This document shows, piece by piece, positions 28,301 through 37,323 of a stretch of 64,000 nt of DNA; the first letter of the stretch is position 1, and every line of letters starts with the position of its first letter. The notes under the pieces are model-generated. The model saw only the letters and a list, made by a program, of their open reading frames with translations. It made no database searches and was not told the DNA's origin. The position numbers and the translations under genes are program-made. Source of the DNA: Scatophagus argus (lineage: Eukaryota > Chordata > Actinopteri > Scatophagidae); assembly GCF_020382885.2 (NCBI RefSeq), contig NC_058516.1, positions 5,922,594-5,986,593 of the forward strand, read 5' to 3'.

Positions 28301-31300
28301 TGTTAGAAAAAGATTTGGTCTGTAAGCTTTTCTAACAATACATACTTAAAAACAAAATGTTAAATTCAAATTTTGAAAGGAAATTTGGAATTGTTCCTGA
28401 TTGTTTTAAACGCCTTTCAGTTGACAAACTGGCTGCCAGTCTGCACTGAGCCCGTGAAAGTGAGTTGTTTAAACTCTACCTGTATTGTCTGTGTGCAGAG
28501 GCAGGCCTGATGCTCCTGGCTCGGTCATTCGGAAAAGCCAAGAACTCCTTCCCCTCAGTGGTCTGACTCCTCTCCCTGCGATTTAAGTGGAGTCGTGTTT
28601 TGTCAGCACTGAGGATGGCAGCACGCACCATTCCACGACATCGAGCCAGTTCACTGGACCGAACCTGAGGCTGCAGTCCAGTTGGATTGGTCACCGCTGG
28701 GGTGATGCCTTTAAAGCAGTCAAGGTATGTGTTAACACAACGATCTACTCAGGACAAGTCAGCTGATATTCAACACTTTGCCTACTGTCAAAAAACCCCA
28801 CAAAAGACTCAAACCAACAATGAATGTGTCCTAAACTACTAGAAAAGCAGGAACCAAACGGGGGCTGAGAGTCACAGACAGGAGAGGAGAAGTAGAAATA
28901 TTGAGAAGATTTATTTAATAGGATGTATCCCTCAATATTCACCAGGATTTAGTTTAGGCACAGGGTGTGTGGTCTCACTGCGGCAGACAGCAGACAGGTG
29001 TAGAGCAATGGTGTGGAAGCTGCAAAGCTCAAGTCCAGTGACATCTTCAGCAGTGTTGCCACTCCTCAGAACCACATAACCTAAGACATCTAGCTTCTGA
29101 CGCACATGGAAGGTCCCTTGCTGCCGTGCAGTGAAAGACAAGACTACATCCTGCAGAATACAACAGAAAGAAATAAAGTTCCTAAATTCACTGCTCTGCT
29201 TGGATTTACGGAAAATTGACTGAATCAGTTACCATGTATACCTGGCACTGTCCAGGGGGGATTGTACCGGTGGAGGGCTTAGTGGTGAAATGTGCTAACT
29301 TGCGAAAGCGGAAGTTGACAGGAAGTTGGGGGCAGAGGTTCTTCAGGACGCAGAGCATGTCCACACGCTGGCCTGTCACACAGGTGGCGAAATCAAATCT
29401 TTGAGAGGGACTCGGTACCAGAGACAAGGGCAGTCCGGAACCTGTCACTGCCAGCTCCACACTACTGTCACCTAAAGAGACAGACAAAAAGACAGTTTCA
29501 ATCAAAAAAATCAGTAAGACCTTTCTTAAATTACCATTGAATCAATGAAAAAAATCATATGAACTGAACTGTTGTCTCAAAACGGTCCTCTGTGCATGAG
29601 ACGAGGGAGGGGGGGGATAAATGTGTTGTTTTTGCCTTATGGGGACAAAGGGACAAAAAGCTGTTTACACAGTTACACATGGGAACTCGCCTACCTTACT
29701 GGGACCAAATGCAAGTCCCCATGGGTGAATGATTAAATTTTACAGTGAAGACTTTTTAAGGTGTGGTTTAGGTTGAGGTGTAGTCAAACAATGGTTATTG
29801 TTAGAGGAAGTCTCCAGGAAATTAATGTAAATCTATGGTAAGTCCCCACAGGACATGGAAACACCACTGAGTGTGAGTGGGTGTGTGTTTGTGTTGTGAA
29901 TACCATTATGGTGAGTGAAGCCAAATCTGCTTCCCACTGATTCAAACAGCAGGAAAAGACAGTAGTCTTGCCGGCTGACTGAGTAACCATGCTCCTTCTC
30001 TGCAGAAACACTACGAGAGACAGAACATTGCTCTACAGTGGTGAGGTGAAATTGAGATCATGTCCTAAGCACCAACACAAGCTCCTCGTTAGTATAGTGG
30101 TGAGTATCCCCGCCTGTCACGCGGGAGACCGGGGTTCGATTCCCTGACGGGGAGTAAGACCTATTATTTTCTCCTCTGTCAATAAAATATAACATTGCAT
30201 AATATCTATGGAACACTTGGAATTGGAATTTCATGAAAGACAATTTATTGATACTTCTAAACGGAAACTACATTAATATCAATGTTTAGGCTGCTGTGTA
30301 CTGCTCCTTGACATGGTCCTCTCATACTCAGAAAACAGTATTTTTATTGCTTTCAGATACATTCAGGCACATTCACAGACAATTCACCTCTTGCAGATGG
30401 GGCTGAAGCGTATTGCCACAGTGGTTTTCTCATACGGTCCTAATCGACCCTGTCTCGGGACACAAACAAAGACCTGAGAGACATCTTGGGTGGTTGGGCT
30501 GCACTTCTTCATTCCCTCCAGCAGGGCGGCATCTGTGCTCTTCTGGAGGTCTGTTCCCTACACACACACACACACACACACAACACCGTTAAAACCTTGT
30601 TTCATTTTCAGTTTAGTACAACTAACCTCCAGCTACTTTCCTTGAGGGCATCACTCACCACCTCAGTCCCAGCAGCACTATCCTGTAGCAGACAGACCCA
30701 GTCACACGCCTGGGGTGCATTGTTTCTCAGAACTACATTCTCCACACAGGATGTCTCAAAGTAAACGGGTCCAAACCACAGACAAGAGATTGGGGACCCC
30801 TGGAAACAAGCAGAGCATCTTTACATGAACACTATTTAGAGGGTGGAAACAATCAAGACAGACATCAGTTTCAAAGACAAATGGGGCGTCACAATTAAGC
30901 GCTATATGGATTCCATTTAGACCACTGAATTACCTGCAGGTCAAAGAGCTCAAGGTGCTGGTCCACCACCTCAGCTTTGATACAGAGAACCACAGCAGAA
31001 CAATTCTGGAGTTTCACCCTGCGACAGGGACAGGGTGAGGTTCAGGTGGAATGAAAGGGAACACCTATTAATAAAACCCCTACTTAAATGGTTAACTTCC
31101 CATAAAGCTGTACATGTCTAACAAAATCTTGTGATCTTATTTTTCAAGCCACGGTACATCTTATCTGTGTTTACAGTAATGAAGTATTCCTTACAGGGCC
31201 TTCTCATCAATCAGCCTGGGCCTGTCTGTGCGCAGTTCCACTTTCAGCCACTGGGTGGCACCAGCTGCCACGACGCCACTGCAGGGTGAGAGTTTGACTG

Positions 31301-32597
31301 AGGGGTCTCCTTTGTACTGCACGTGGAACACACCTTCAAAGTGGATGCATGCGAGCACGCACACACCCACAAATGAATTAAATGAGTGATTTTTAGCACA
31401 TCCATCAAATAATAAGTACGTTCATCAAGTAAAAAAAGAGGGAAATGCATGTGTGTAATGTCATGTCTATGTGAGCAACTAGAGACATGCTTGATTTACC
31501 TGGTGCCGATCCTTGGTTAGTTATATGGTGATGTTTGATGATCACCTCACTACTGGCAGCAATACAGCCAAAGTCTAGTACTGAGTCCGTTAGGAGGGAG
31601 CAAGCTCTGGGAAATCTAGGAACACATAAAGAAATACAGAGTTAAAATGTCAAAATATTTGAGATGTGTATGTGTGTGTAAGAACTGCATCTGGCCCTAA
31701 ACATCTTCAATATATAGCAGGTGTTAATATACATCATATGTCTAGCCGGCTTACCCCAGCAGTGGAATTTCAATGGTCTCCACATCATCTATATGAATCA
31801 GAAGGCTGTCTCTGACCTCCTTGTCTCCTTCTGGAGTGAACTCCAGCAAACCGCTTACAGACAGACCAGGAGCCACCACGAAAGCTGAGCTGGATGCTGT
31901 GAACTTAAACAGCTGCAGAGAAGGGGAATGGAAAAGAAGAAGGCAAAATGTTGACAAAGAACCGCGTTGGTGGCATCTTTTGACTAAAATATGAAACAGT
32001 GGGAGAAGCTCAGTCAAAGACAGACATGCGCATCTTACTGTTCAAACGCTTAGTACACTCAGATAAGGCAGAAAGACAATGAGGTTAACGAAGAGACAAT
32101 TTTGAAGAAGATATGACATATTAAAACTCCCTTAAAACGACATATAAGTACTTTCCCAAAGAATTAGCATCTTGCCTTTCATTACAGGTCTGTTAGTTTG
32201 AAAAAGAAAGAACGAGAGAAAGAAAGAGATAGATAGATAGATAGATAAAAAGAATTTAATATGGTTGATAAACTGTACATAATAGAGTCAAACCAACAAC
32301 GTTTACTCTACAACTAATTAAAGTTACACTAGCTAACCTGCACGGGGTATCAGCTAGCTTAACGAGCAACTAAGCCAAATTCTTAATGAACTGACGTTGC
32401 GTCGATTTTGTTATTTAATTTCGTAAAGTTAGTTGTGAAAACACCTCAGCTACCTTTGACGAAGGTTTTTCAATCATTATTTTCTTCGACGTTTTCCCAA
32501 CATTTGAAGCCGTAACTTTGGTCTTGCAAACCTGTCCAACTGTCACATCGTTGAACTCGACAAACGGTGGCTCGACTCGGACGCAACTTCCAGCCAT
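562..32597 (-). CDS. cfap47: Cilia- and flagella-associated protein 47 (partial; C-terminus beyond left edge)
   Basis: Large axonemal protein built of repeated MSP/ASH-type beta-sandwich units with one calponin-homology (CH) domain in the middle. CFAP47 is known to be needed for sperm flagellum structure. I resolved 58 minus-strand exons, and every junction has a GT donor, an AG acceptor and matching phase. Together they give about 8,016 nt or 2,672 codons, against roughly 3,190 residues for human CFAP47, so the last few hundred codons are missing at the left edge. The start ATG is at 32597-32595, beginning MAGSCVRVEPPFVEF. The N-terminal unit, the CH domain near residues 1684-1894 and the overall order fit CFAP47. 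Other MSP-rich cilia proteins (HYDIN, CFAP65, CFAP74) are less likely because of this CH position and length. Exon coordinates are in the four sub-entries. Confidence 0.82.
1202..1236. repeat. (CA)n microsatellite next to the exon 57 acceptor
   Basis: About 17 CA units on the plus strand. In the cfap47 transcript this reads (UG)n and directly precedes the uuag acceptor of exon 57, replacing an ordinary polypyrimidine tract. Confidence 0.92.
4579..4649 (+). tRNA. tRNA-Gly (anticodon GCC)
   Basis: A 71-nt cloverleaf. The acceptor stem GCATTGG pairs with CCAATGC and is followed by discriminator A. Internal A box (TGGTTCAGTGG) and B box (GGTTCGATTCC) are intact. The anticodon GCC is at 4611-4613. 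No intron and no encoded CCA, as expected for a eukaryotic nuclear gene. A T5 run at 4656-4660, six bases downstream, would serve as the RNA polymerase III terminator. The gene sits antisense inside cfap47 intron 51. Confidence 0.97.
4656..4660 (+). terminator. Pol III T5 terminator of tRNA-Gly
   Basis: A run of five T on the RNA-like strand six bases after the tRNA 3' end. Confidence 0.8.
4933..5094 (+). pseudogene. LINE reverse-transcriptase fragment, decayed
   Basis: One frame reads VLALLFTLYISDFLFN, then a TAG stop at 5029-5031, then NNHLKLNISKTKEMV. The pattern (LFTLYxSDF, then NxLxLNxSKTKE) is typical of non-LTR retrotransposon reverse transcriptases of teleosts (L2/Rex1-like). The internal stop and short length show a dead 5'-truncated fragment. 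The exact family cannot be named from this piece. Confidence 0.68.
7264..7302. repeat. Short AT-rich tandem repeat
   Basis: Four imperfect copies of a 10-bp unit, taaatacatt-like, in the cfap47 intron between exons 48 and 49. Confidence 0.7.
11924..14279 (-). CDS. cfap47: cfap47 exons 35-39: calponin-homology domain (residues about 1684-1894)
   Basis: Exons 14184-14279, 13901-14087, 13048-13145, 12555-12671 and 11924-12058. The translation shows the CH-fold hallmarks: ELQLLLWLNMHY (helix 1), then WIVNFDLDLTDGLVLAALL (the canonical N-F-x-x-D-L-x-D-G-L-V-L helix), then DPNPVQMLMLCVHLYEKLPQ (final helix). A single CH domain between MSP-type repeats is the main reason for calling CFAP47. Single CH domains in axonemal proteins are generally thought to mediate microtubule or protein contacts rather than F-actin bundling; that role is inferred here. 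Confidence 0.85.
14492..25459 (-). CDS. cfap47: cfap47 exons 18-34: central MSP-like units (residues about 915-1683)
   Basis: Exons in transcript order: 25337-25459, 25076-25207, 24868-24945, 21503-21650, 21152-21231, 20199-20388, 19696-19793, 19250-19466, 17894-18119, 16657-16774, 16303-16430, 15976-16064, 15704-15826, 15403-15628, 15246-15356, 14771-14908, 14492-14573. Two placements were decided by phase. Exon 23 must start at 20388 (acceptor tgtctttctgcag), which joins ...SLVFSPTQ to AASYDFDLPLRVNG. Exon 29 (15976-16064, ...CLLTVWPFMARHRSEQ) bridges an otherwise broken phase between exons 28 and 30. Exons 30-31 encode a Ser/Asp-rich linker. The intron between exons 20 and 21 is 3.2 kb, the largest in the gene, and holds a SINE. 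Confidence 0.8.
17831..17887. repeat. (TG)n microsatellite at the donor of cfap47 exon 26
   Basis: Interrupted TG array on the plus strand. In the transcript it is a (CA)n tract starting 8 nt downstream of the exon 26 donor. Confidence 0.92.
19199..19229. repeat. (TG)n microsatellite near the donor of cfap47 exon 25
   Basis: About 15 TG units. Read as (CA)n in the transcript, roughly 20 nt after the exon 25 donor at 19249. Confidence 0.92.
20011..20131 (+). repeat. Dispersed teleost retroelement 3' tail
   Basis: The sequence ends in caaattccttgtatgg..., tacttggcaaataaagctg and (attctg)n, a very common teleost LINE/SINE 3'-end pattern with an ATTCTG simple repeat. It lies in the cfap47 intron between exons 23 and 24. 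Naming a family would need a repeat-library search. Confidence 0.6.
20144..20171. repeat. (CA)n microsatellite
   Basis: About 14 CA units about 30 nt from the donor of cfap47 exon 23 (transcript strand: UG repeat). Confidence 0.9.
20847..20872. repeat. (CA)n microsatellite preceded by C8
   Basis: A C-run followed by about 12 CA units in the cfap47 intron between exons 22 and 23. Confidence 0.88.
23832..23880. repeat. Inverted repeat (20-bp arms, 9-nt loop)
   Basis: The left arm 23832-23851 and right arm 23861-23880 are complementary at 19 of 20 positions (one T/C difference), separated by 9 nt. No C/D or H/ACA box and no tRNA-like fold was seen. It could be a foldback element, a remnant of a hairpin transposon end, or a miRNA-like hairpin. 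Confidence 0.75.
24027..24038. repeat. Target-site duplication, left copy (SINE)
   Basis: The sequence ttatattctatt is identical to the copy at 24409-24420 on the other side of the SINE. Confidence 0.85.
24039..24408 (-). mobile_element. tRNA-derived SINE with 12-bp target-site duplication
   Basis: On the minus strand the head near 24340-24400 is tRNA-like, with a B-box-type ggttcgattc. The middle holds the conserved stretch cccttgagcaaggcactc seen in fish V-SINE/AFC-type elements. The tail ends in aataaagcaattcttatg plus a (ctt)n run. The 12-bp direct repeat ttatattctatt flanks it at 24027-24038 and 24409-24420, the mark of target-primed insertion. It lies in the sense orientation inside the cfap47 intron between exons 20 and 21. 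Confidence 0.82.
24409..24420. repeat. Target-site duplication, right copy (SINE)
   Basis: The sequence ttatattctatt is identical to 24027-24038. Confidence 0.85.
25271..25331. repeat. (TG)n microsatellite at the donor of cfap47 exon 18
   Basis: About 30 TG units, the longest array in the window. In the transcript it is (CA)n beginning about 5 nt after the exon 18 donor (25336). Confidence 0.93.
26423..32597 (-). CDS. cfap47: cfap47 exons 1-17: N-terminal MSP-like units (residues about 1-914)
   Basis: Exons in transcript order: 32454-32597, 31755-31912, 31500-31615, 31195-31333, 30934-31018, 30659-30799, 30388-30557, 29904-30010, 29242-29471, 28943-29150, 28480-28708, 28023-28175, 27769-27940, 27542-27638, 27082-27298, 26750-26994, 26423-26553. 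Typical MSP-fold patterns recur: a V-x-F-x-x-V-x-x-G start, an N-x-G-x-x-P/A turn (ITNQGSAPGVFHV) and a closing FSP or FxP strand. Exons 11-13 carry a charged insert (E-E-E-K-Q-R-Q-Q and a Ser-rich segment) that looks like a disordered linker or short coiled coil. At the end of exon 16 the weak donor at 26749 was preferred over reading on to 26709. Joined to exon 17 it gives the continuous MSP strand RPATGTVEPYRELDCEVVW. Confidence 0.82.
30083..30154 (+). tRNA. tRNA-Asp (anticodon GTC)
   Basis: A 72-nt cloverleaf with acceptor TCCTCGT pairing with ACGGGGA, discriminator G, an A box (TAGTATAGTGGT) and a B box (GGTTCGATTCC). The anticodon GTC is at 30116-30118. The usual vertebrate 3' T-stem strand cccc-g reads ccctg here, giving a G-U instead of a G-C pair, which should still fold. 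A T4 run at 30167-30170 is a likely Pol III terminator. It lies antisense in the cfap47 intron between exons 7 and 8. Confidence 0.95.
30167..30170 (+). terminator. Pol III T4 terminator of tRNA-Asp
   Basis: Four T residues on the RNA-like strand, 12 bases after the tRNA 3' end. Confidence 0.6.
30560..30582. repeat. (CA)n microsatellite next to the acceptor of cfap47 exon 7
   Basis: About 11 CA units. In the transcript this is (UG)n running straight into the uag acceptor of exon 7 (right edge 30557). Confidence 0.9.
32229..32247. repeat. (GATA)n microsatellite
   Basis: Four to five GATA units inside cfap47 intron 1. Confidence 0.9.
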
Positions 32598-33435
32598 GTT
32601 CTGACTTTATAGTTACTACTTACAATATAACTATTTCCTCTCACTAACGTGAATGTAAAATAAATTGTGGCGCAATTCTGTCGACTTTCTAATACGCATA
32701 CCGATAGTCAACTTCACCGTTGCTATCCAAACGGAGACTAAACAGGCGTCGCCAGCTCAGGTGGTTTCTAGGCAACAGCTCCGACTGCCGCTGCTGCGTT
32801 TGTTTTACGACCATGGGCAGTCCAGGTGGGCGGTGCATGCGCTGACACGGGGGGGAGCAGTTGAACCTTTATATAAAACCAAAGGAGTTTAATGTTTTTT
32901 GGTAAGTCTCAACAAAGAATGTCATTATTATTCGTAAAGTTTAGTTTTTTTTTAAATAATAAGAAAGTTCATCTGTAAAGTTTTCCATTGATATCACTGG
33001 GTGTAATTTGCAAAATGTATACACAAATCAATCTAAAATCAAAAGAAATGGCCTAATATGTGAATACCTAGGTGATTACAAACACAATAAAGTCCTTTCA
33101 GTTGTTGTCTCAACAACTGCACATTGGATAACACAACAAATCATAAACATGTACCTATAATTCAAAAAATTTCAAATAACATAAACATATGTACAAGTGG
33201 AAAGTTATCAGTACAGTTTGATTTATTTGAAAAGAAAAAAAGACTATCTTTGCTCAGTCTCAGCATACAGCATGTTACAAAAATATAACTGGGCATTTTT
33301 AGTCACGCTAAAGTCACATAAAAAGCAAGTACGTAAAAAAAAAAAAAAACTATTAACATGAATGAAAGACAAATGTTTCACTTTTAGCTTTGAGAACAAA
33401 AAAAGATTAATCCATTTGATTAAACTGTCAGGATT
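32598..33435. other. Intergenic: cfap47 5' region and nufip1 3' UTR
   Basis: The left part (32598-32840) is the cfap47 promoter side with X-box-like motifs. From about 33000 to 33435 lies the nufip1 3' UTR side, AT-rich, with an A15 run near 33336-33350. No further gene was seen. Confidence 0.6.
32719..32776 (-). promoter_or_regulatory. Candidate RFX X-box motifs upstream of cfap47
   Basis: gtttctaggcaac at 32764-32776 has a perfect GGCAAC half-site opposite a weaker GTTTCT half. gttgctatccaaac at 32719-32732 has a good GTTGCT half and a weak second half. They lie about 120-180 bp upstream of the cfap47 ATG. RFX factors binding X-boxes are the standard activators of motile-cilia genes. The matches are imperfect, so this is a proposal. 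Confidence 0.45.
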
Positions 33436-36400
33436 TCACATAACAGCACCAGGGCTCTCCCATATCTCATCATCATAAATATTAGAGGTACAAGTGATTT
33501 TATCTGTGGACGTCACATCCAGGCTGTGGCAGTCTTTGGCAGTTGGTCCTTCAGCATATTGGATGAAATCCCCTGCAACCTGCTCAGCCCCTGATACGGA
33601 GTCCACATGATCCTTGGATGGTTTTGAGCGTCCTTGATCACTCAGCAAACCCTGGTCCTCACAGTTTTGGTCAACTACAATAGCTTGACGTGTTTCTAAA
33701 TCCTCCTGATTACCAACTTCTGCTGAATTTCTCTTTCCAGAAACCAGAAAGGCAGACCAGGGATCAACCCTGTCTTCCTCTGATTGTTTTTCCTGCCTCC
33801 CTCCATGCTCACCATTTTGAGCAGCTGGTGCAGGTTTATCCTGTATCCCCTTCTGTATCTGAACGTTGCTCTCCAGCCCGAAGAAGTTGTTTCGGACAAT
33901 ATATCGCACACACTGCAGGAGGACATTTCTCTCATGGCGGATATCTGGGGCCAGTAGCTAAACAGCGTTAAAGAACACGGGGAAACATGAGGGCTGAGAA
34001 GGTGTGTAATCTAGATAACACAAATGTAACGATACAACTGATCTCACATAAATTATCTCAGGTGTCTCCTTACCATTTCGAGCAGAGTGGAACGACGTGT
34101 CTGTGGTGGGTCTTGGCGCCTTCCTCTACCACCCCTCCCTCCTTTTCCGCCTCTTCCTCTTCTGCTATGAGGTGTGTGAAGGACAGAGTCAGGCTGGAGG
34201 ACTTTACGAGCCTCTGTACCCTGTGAAAAGGGCTTTGGTTCTACAGGGGGTCTCCTGTTCTGGGAGTTTGGTGGTGTTGCGTTTAGGAGAGCCTGGTTTT
34301 CTTGCACAAGGTCTTTGGCTCTCTGAATGGGCATGGCTGAAACACAAGGACAAAGGATAAGAACGCCGAACTTAAGTAATGGCATGCTACGGCCCGCTGT
34401 GTATTTTATCTATCAATGTAGATTGTGGAACTCACCCTCTGGGTCTCCATCACTTTCACTCTCACTCATGGAGCCGTAGTTTGCCAACAGGGAGCCCAGC
34501 GCTGAGCTCATCTGTTTAGGAGCCACAACCAGGTTACCTGCCGTGGACTCAGCAGCTGGGTCCTCTCTGTCCGAATCTAGAAGCACGTGACAAACATAAT
34601 GCAGTACATAGCAGTCACAGTTAATGATGTGTTACCGCTCGGTGATCGTTCACGACCTTGTTTGAATGCTGTCTATGTCGGGTGAGACACTCACCGTGGT
34701 CACTGCTGGCCAGAGCTCCCAGTGGATCCCCGTCCCTGCAGTGCTGGGTGCGGGATCGGGGTATCTCTGTAGTACCGCTGTCTGATGGGTGAGGGCCTCG
34801 ATGATGTCGCCCACGGAAGCCCCTGTTATCCCAGCCACGTCCTCGCCCCCGTCCTCTGCCCCTACCTCTCATTCGTCTGTGAATAAAATATTAAAGTTTA
34901 GATAGGATTTGCTCAGAGCAGATGAGTGTAAATATATTCTTGTCTCTGGATGCAATAAAGGAGAAAACAAGAAAAATGCTGTACAAAATAAATGATTTAC
35001 ACATCAAATGTGTACGTTTACCCAAACTGAGCTGTCTCAAGAACGGCTCCTGTTTCCTCCCGCAAGTCCATCACTTTTTTCTTCTTTTCAATATTCTGCA
35101 GTGTGGGATAGTTTCTGGAAAGACAAACTGAGGCTTGAGTTGAACAACAGCAATCGTGACACTTTGATGATTGGAAGTGGACATCAGTTGCCACACTCTC
35201 TTTGTGGATACTGACTTGCGCCTCTCCTCTCTCCATTTTGCAATCTCATCTGGCGTGTCCAGCTTGATTCTCTTAGCTCCAGGTGCGTGGTTCTGAGATC
35301 AGGATAAAAAAACATTGATATTCACAAAGGGACATACTGCAAGACTAAGTTTCAGACACACAGGGAGTTGTTTCACTTACATTTTTCCAGTGGATGCTGA
35401 CTATTTTTTCATGAGCCATGAATCTGCAGTCGGGCACAGAACACTACAAAACAGTTTGATGGAAGCAGTCAGTAAACTTTGTCTACTGGTTTCCACATAT
35501 GACATGAAATAAATCAAAATATACTTCATCAAATATATCAAATTACCTTGACATGTTGAGAAATATGTTCATCGTACTTCTGCTGGTTTTTGAAGCCCCG
35601 GTCACAGGTGTCACAAAAATGGGAATACTCAGGTTCCTTCTTATTTTTCTGCTGAGGGTTAGAGACAGACCAGTTCGCTTAGTGAGCTTAGTTTATTCTA
35701 AGTGCATTGCTGTTGTGTGACAAACACCATTTAGGCCCATTATTTATAGAAATTACCAAATAGATAGTTACCTTTTTCCCGTGATGGTTGTGGTGTCCAT
35801 TATTCTGTCTTCCACCTCGATGTCCACCTTGATGCCACTCACGGCCAAAGTTTTGACCTGAGAACAAGGCTGGAGTTAGAGGAATGACTGCATCACAAAC
35901 ACTTACATCAAAAGGCCACTACTGCATAAGGTCCTTATTGTTCTGGAGAAACAAAATCGCCTAAGTACACCTGTAATACTTTCTCATAGTTGTTCAATAC
36001 AATTTGTCTGTAGAATTCAAGGAAGACATTGCAGGTAATGTAAGAAAAGTCTTATTTATGCAATTTTTTTGGGGTGTTTTTAACATGATCGTTACAAAAC
36101 CATCCTTTTCCTGGCTGTAGATGAAAGGAGCGGTTTTAATATGACAATAATAAGCTTACTGATTTGTGGACTTCGATCACCACTGACAGACTACTTTACA
36201 GGAAAAGGTAACTCACCATATGGACGTTTAGGTCCGTAGTTTCCACGGCCTGAGGGGAAACCGAAGCCTGCTGCTGCCCCGTGATGCCAACCGAGCTGAC
36301 CGCTGTGGTCCCAGCTGGGCTCGGACGGCGTCTCGCACCAGCTCCACATGCTGGGCTGGAAGCCGCTGGAGCGGGGCTGCTGCTGGTGCTGGAAGGGCAG

Positions 36401-36460
36401 GATGGTGTTGGGAGGGGGACAGCCGAAGTCCGGCGGAGGATAGTGTCCCGGTTCACTCAT
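33436..36460 (-). CDS. nufip1: NUFIP1 (nuclear FMR1-interacting protein 1), box C/D snoRNP assembly factor
   Basis: NUFIP1 works with the R2TP chaperone in the nucleus. It tethers SNU13 to other core proteins, including NOP58, during C/D snoRNP assembly. Ten exons in transcript order: 36217-36460, 35772-35857, 35547-35651, 35381-35443, 35216-35292, 35022-35114, 34695-34876, 34436-34576, 34074-34336, 33436-33957; phases agree and give 591 residues. Residues 1-81 are Pro/Gln/Gly-rich. A C2H2 zinc finger uses C123, C126, H139 and H143, and a second Cys/His cluster lies at 146-163. An Arg-Gly tract spans about 223-250. The conserved family C-terminal block [20 protein letters not shown] begins at 418. 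Human NUFIP1 has 495 residues and ends soon after this block; here about 140 acidic, Ser-rich residues follow. The gene is head-to-head with nop58. Confidence 0.93.
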
Positions 36461-37323
36461 ACTGCACGTCGGAAGTCTTTCCCCACGTCGACAGAGAAGT
36501 CTGTTTTAAGTAAATTTGGGTTTCTCACCACGCAGCTCTCACATGTTCATGTTTTGCTCGAGTTTGCACACACGCTCGTCACTTCCGCAAAAGCAGGAAG
36601 GACATAATACAGGGAGCGGGGACGAAATATATTTTAATGTTCGTTAGCATATTAAAATAATGATGATTTGGGGTAAATTGTGTATATGTTATGTTCAACC
36701 GTAAGATTGCCGTATTTGCGTTTTTATTTAATTAATTATTTTAATTATTTTTTTTAAACCGGCATATCGGCGACCACTTCTCGCGAGCTTTAATGTAAAA
36801 CTACTCTTGGTTGCCAGGTTGAGGAGTGAAAACCATGTGGAAGTTAATTTCCACTTTTACACGTGTGGAGCAAGTAGAATGATGCTCGATGAACTTCGAA
36901 AAACGTCAGGACTAGTTTTTATGTAAGGATAAAGTGTAGTAAACCAGTGGCACTCATTTTTTCACACGCCAGCTCTGCTTTGCTTTTGTTATTTAAGACA
37001 TTAAACACAACCATGGGGTGTTAAAACGCGTCATAATGTAAAAAGCACTGAGACAATTATTACTTTACTAGTTTGCAAAATTACTCAGCATGTATGACGT
37101 GTTGGAAATCTGCTTACATACCAATAAAAATGTAAGAAATCACGCCTGGTATTGGGGGATATCGACTGAGCGAACTTGGCAACCCAGCGGTTTCCTGGCG
37201 TTCTCTCTCGCCGCGTGTGCTTCAGAGACAGTAGGAGCAGCAGCGTGGTGATTTGAGATCAGCCTGAGGTCTCTCTGTTTAGAGAGCGCCCAAACTCTAT
37301 AAAGTAACCGATCAGCTGCCAAA
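36461..37323. promoter_or_regulatory. Shared divergent promoter region of nufip1 and nop58
   Basis: Only 863 bp separate the two start codons. On the nufip1 side an ETS-type acttccg (cggaagt on the minus strand) lies at 36581-36587. In the middle tctcgcgag at 36779-36787 matches the palindromic housekeeping element TCTCGCGAGA. On the nop58 side two NF-Y type boxes, ccaat at 37121-37125 and inverted attgg at 37151-37155, lie about 170-200 bp before the ATG. A pyrimidine stretch near 37200-37212 (ttctctctcgcc) could be the start-site region. Motif positions are seen; function is inferred. Confidence 0.6.

Noticed and set aside
562-32597. Identity as HYDIN, CFAP65 or CFAP74 instead of CFAP47
   Set aside because: These are also MSP-rich, but one CH domain near residue 1700 and the exon-by-exon family feel fit CFAP47; not proven without a database search.
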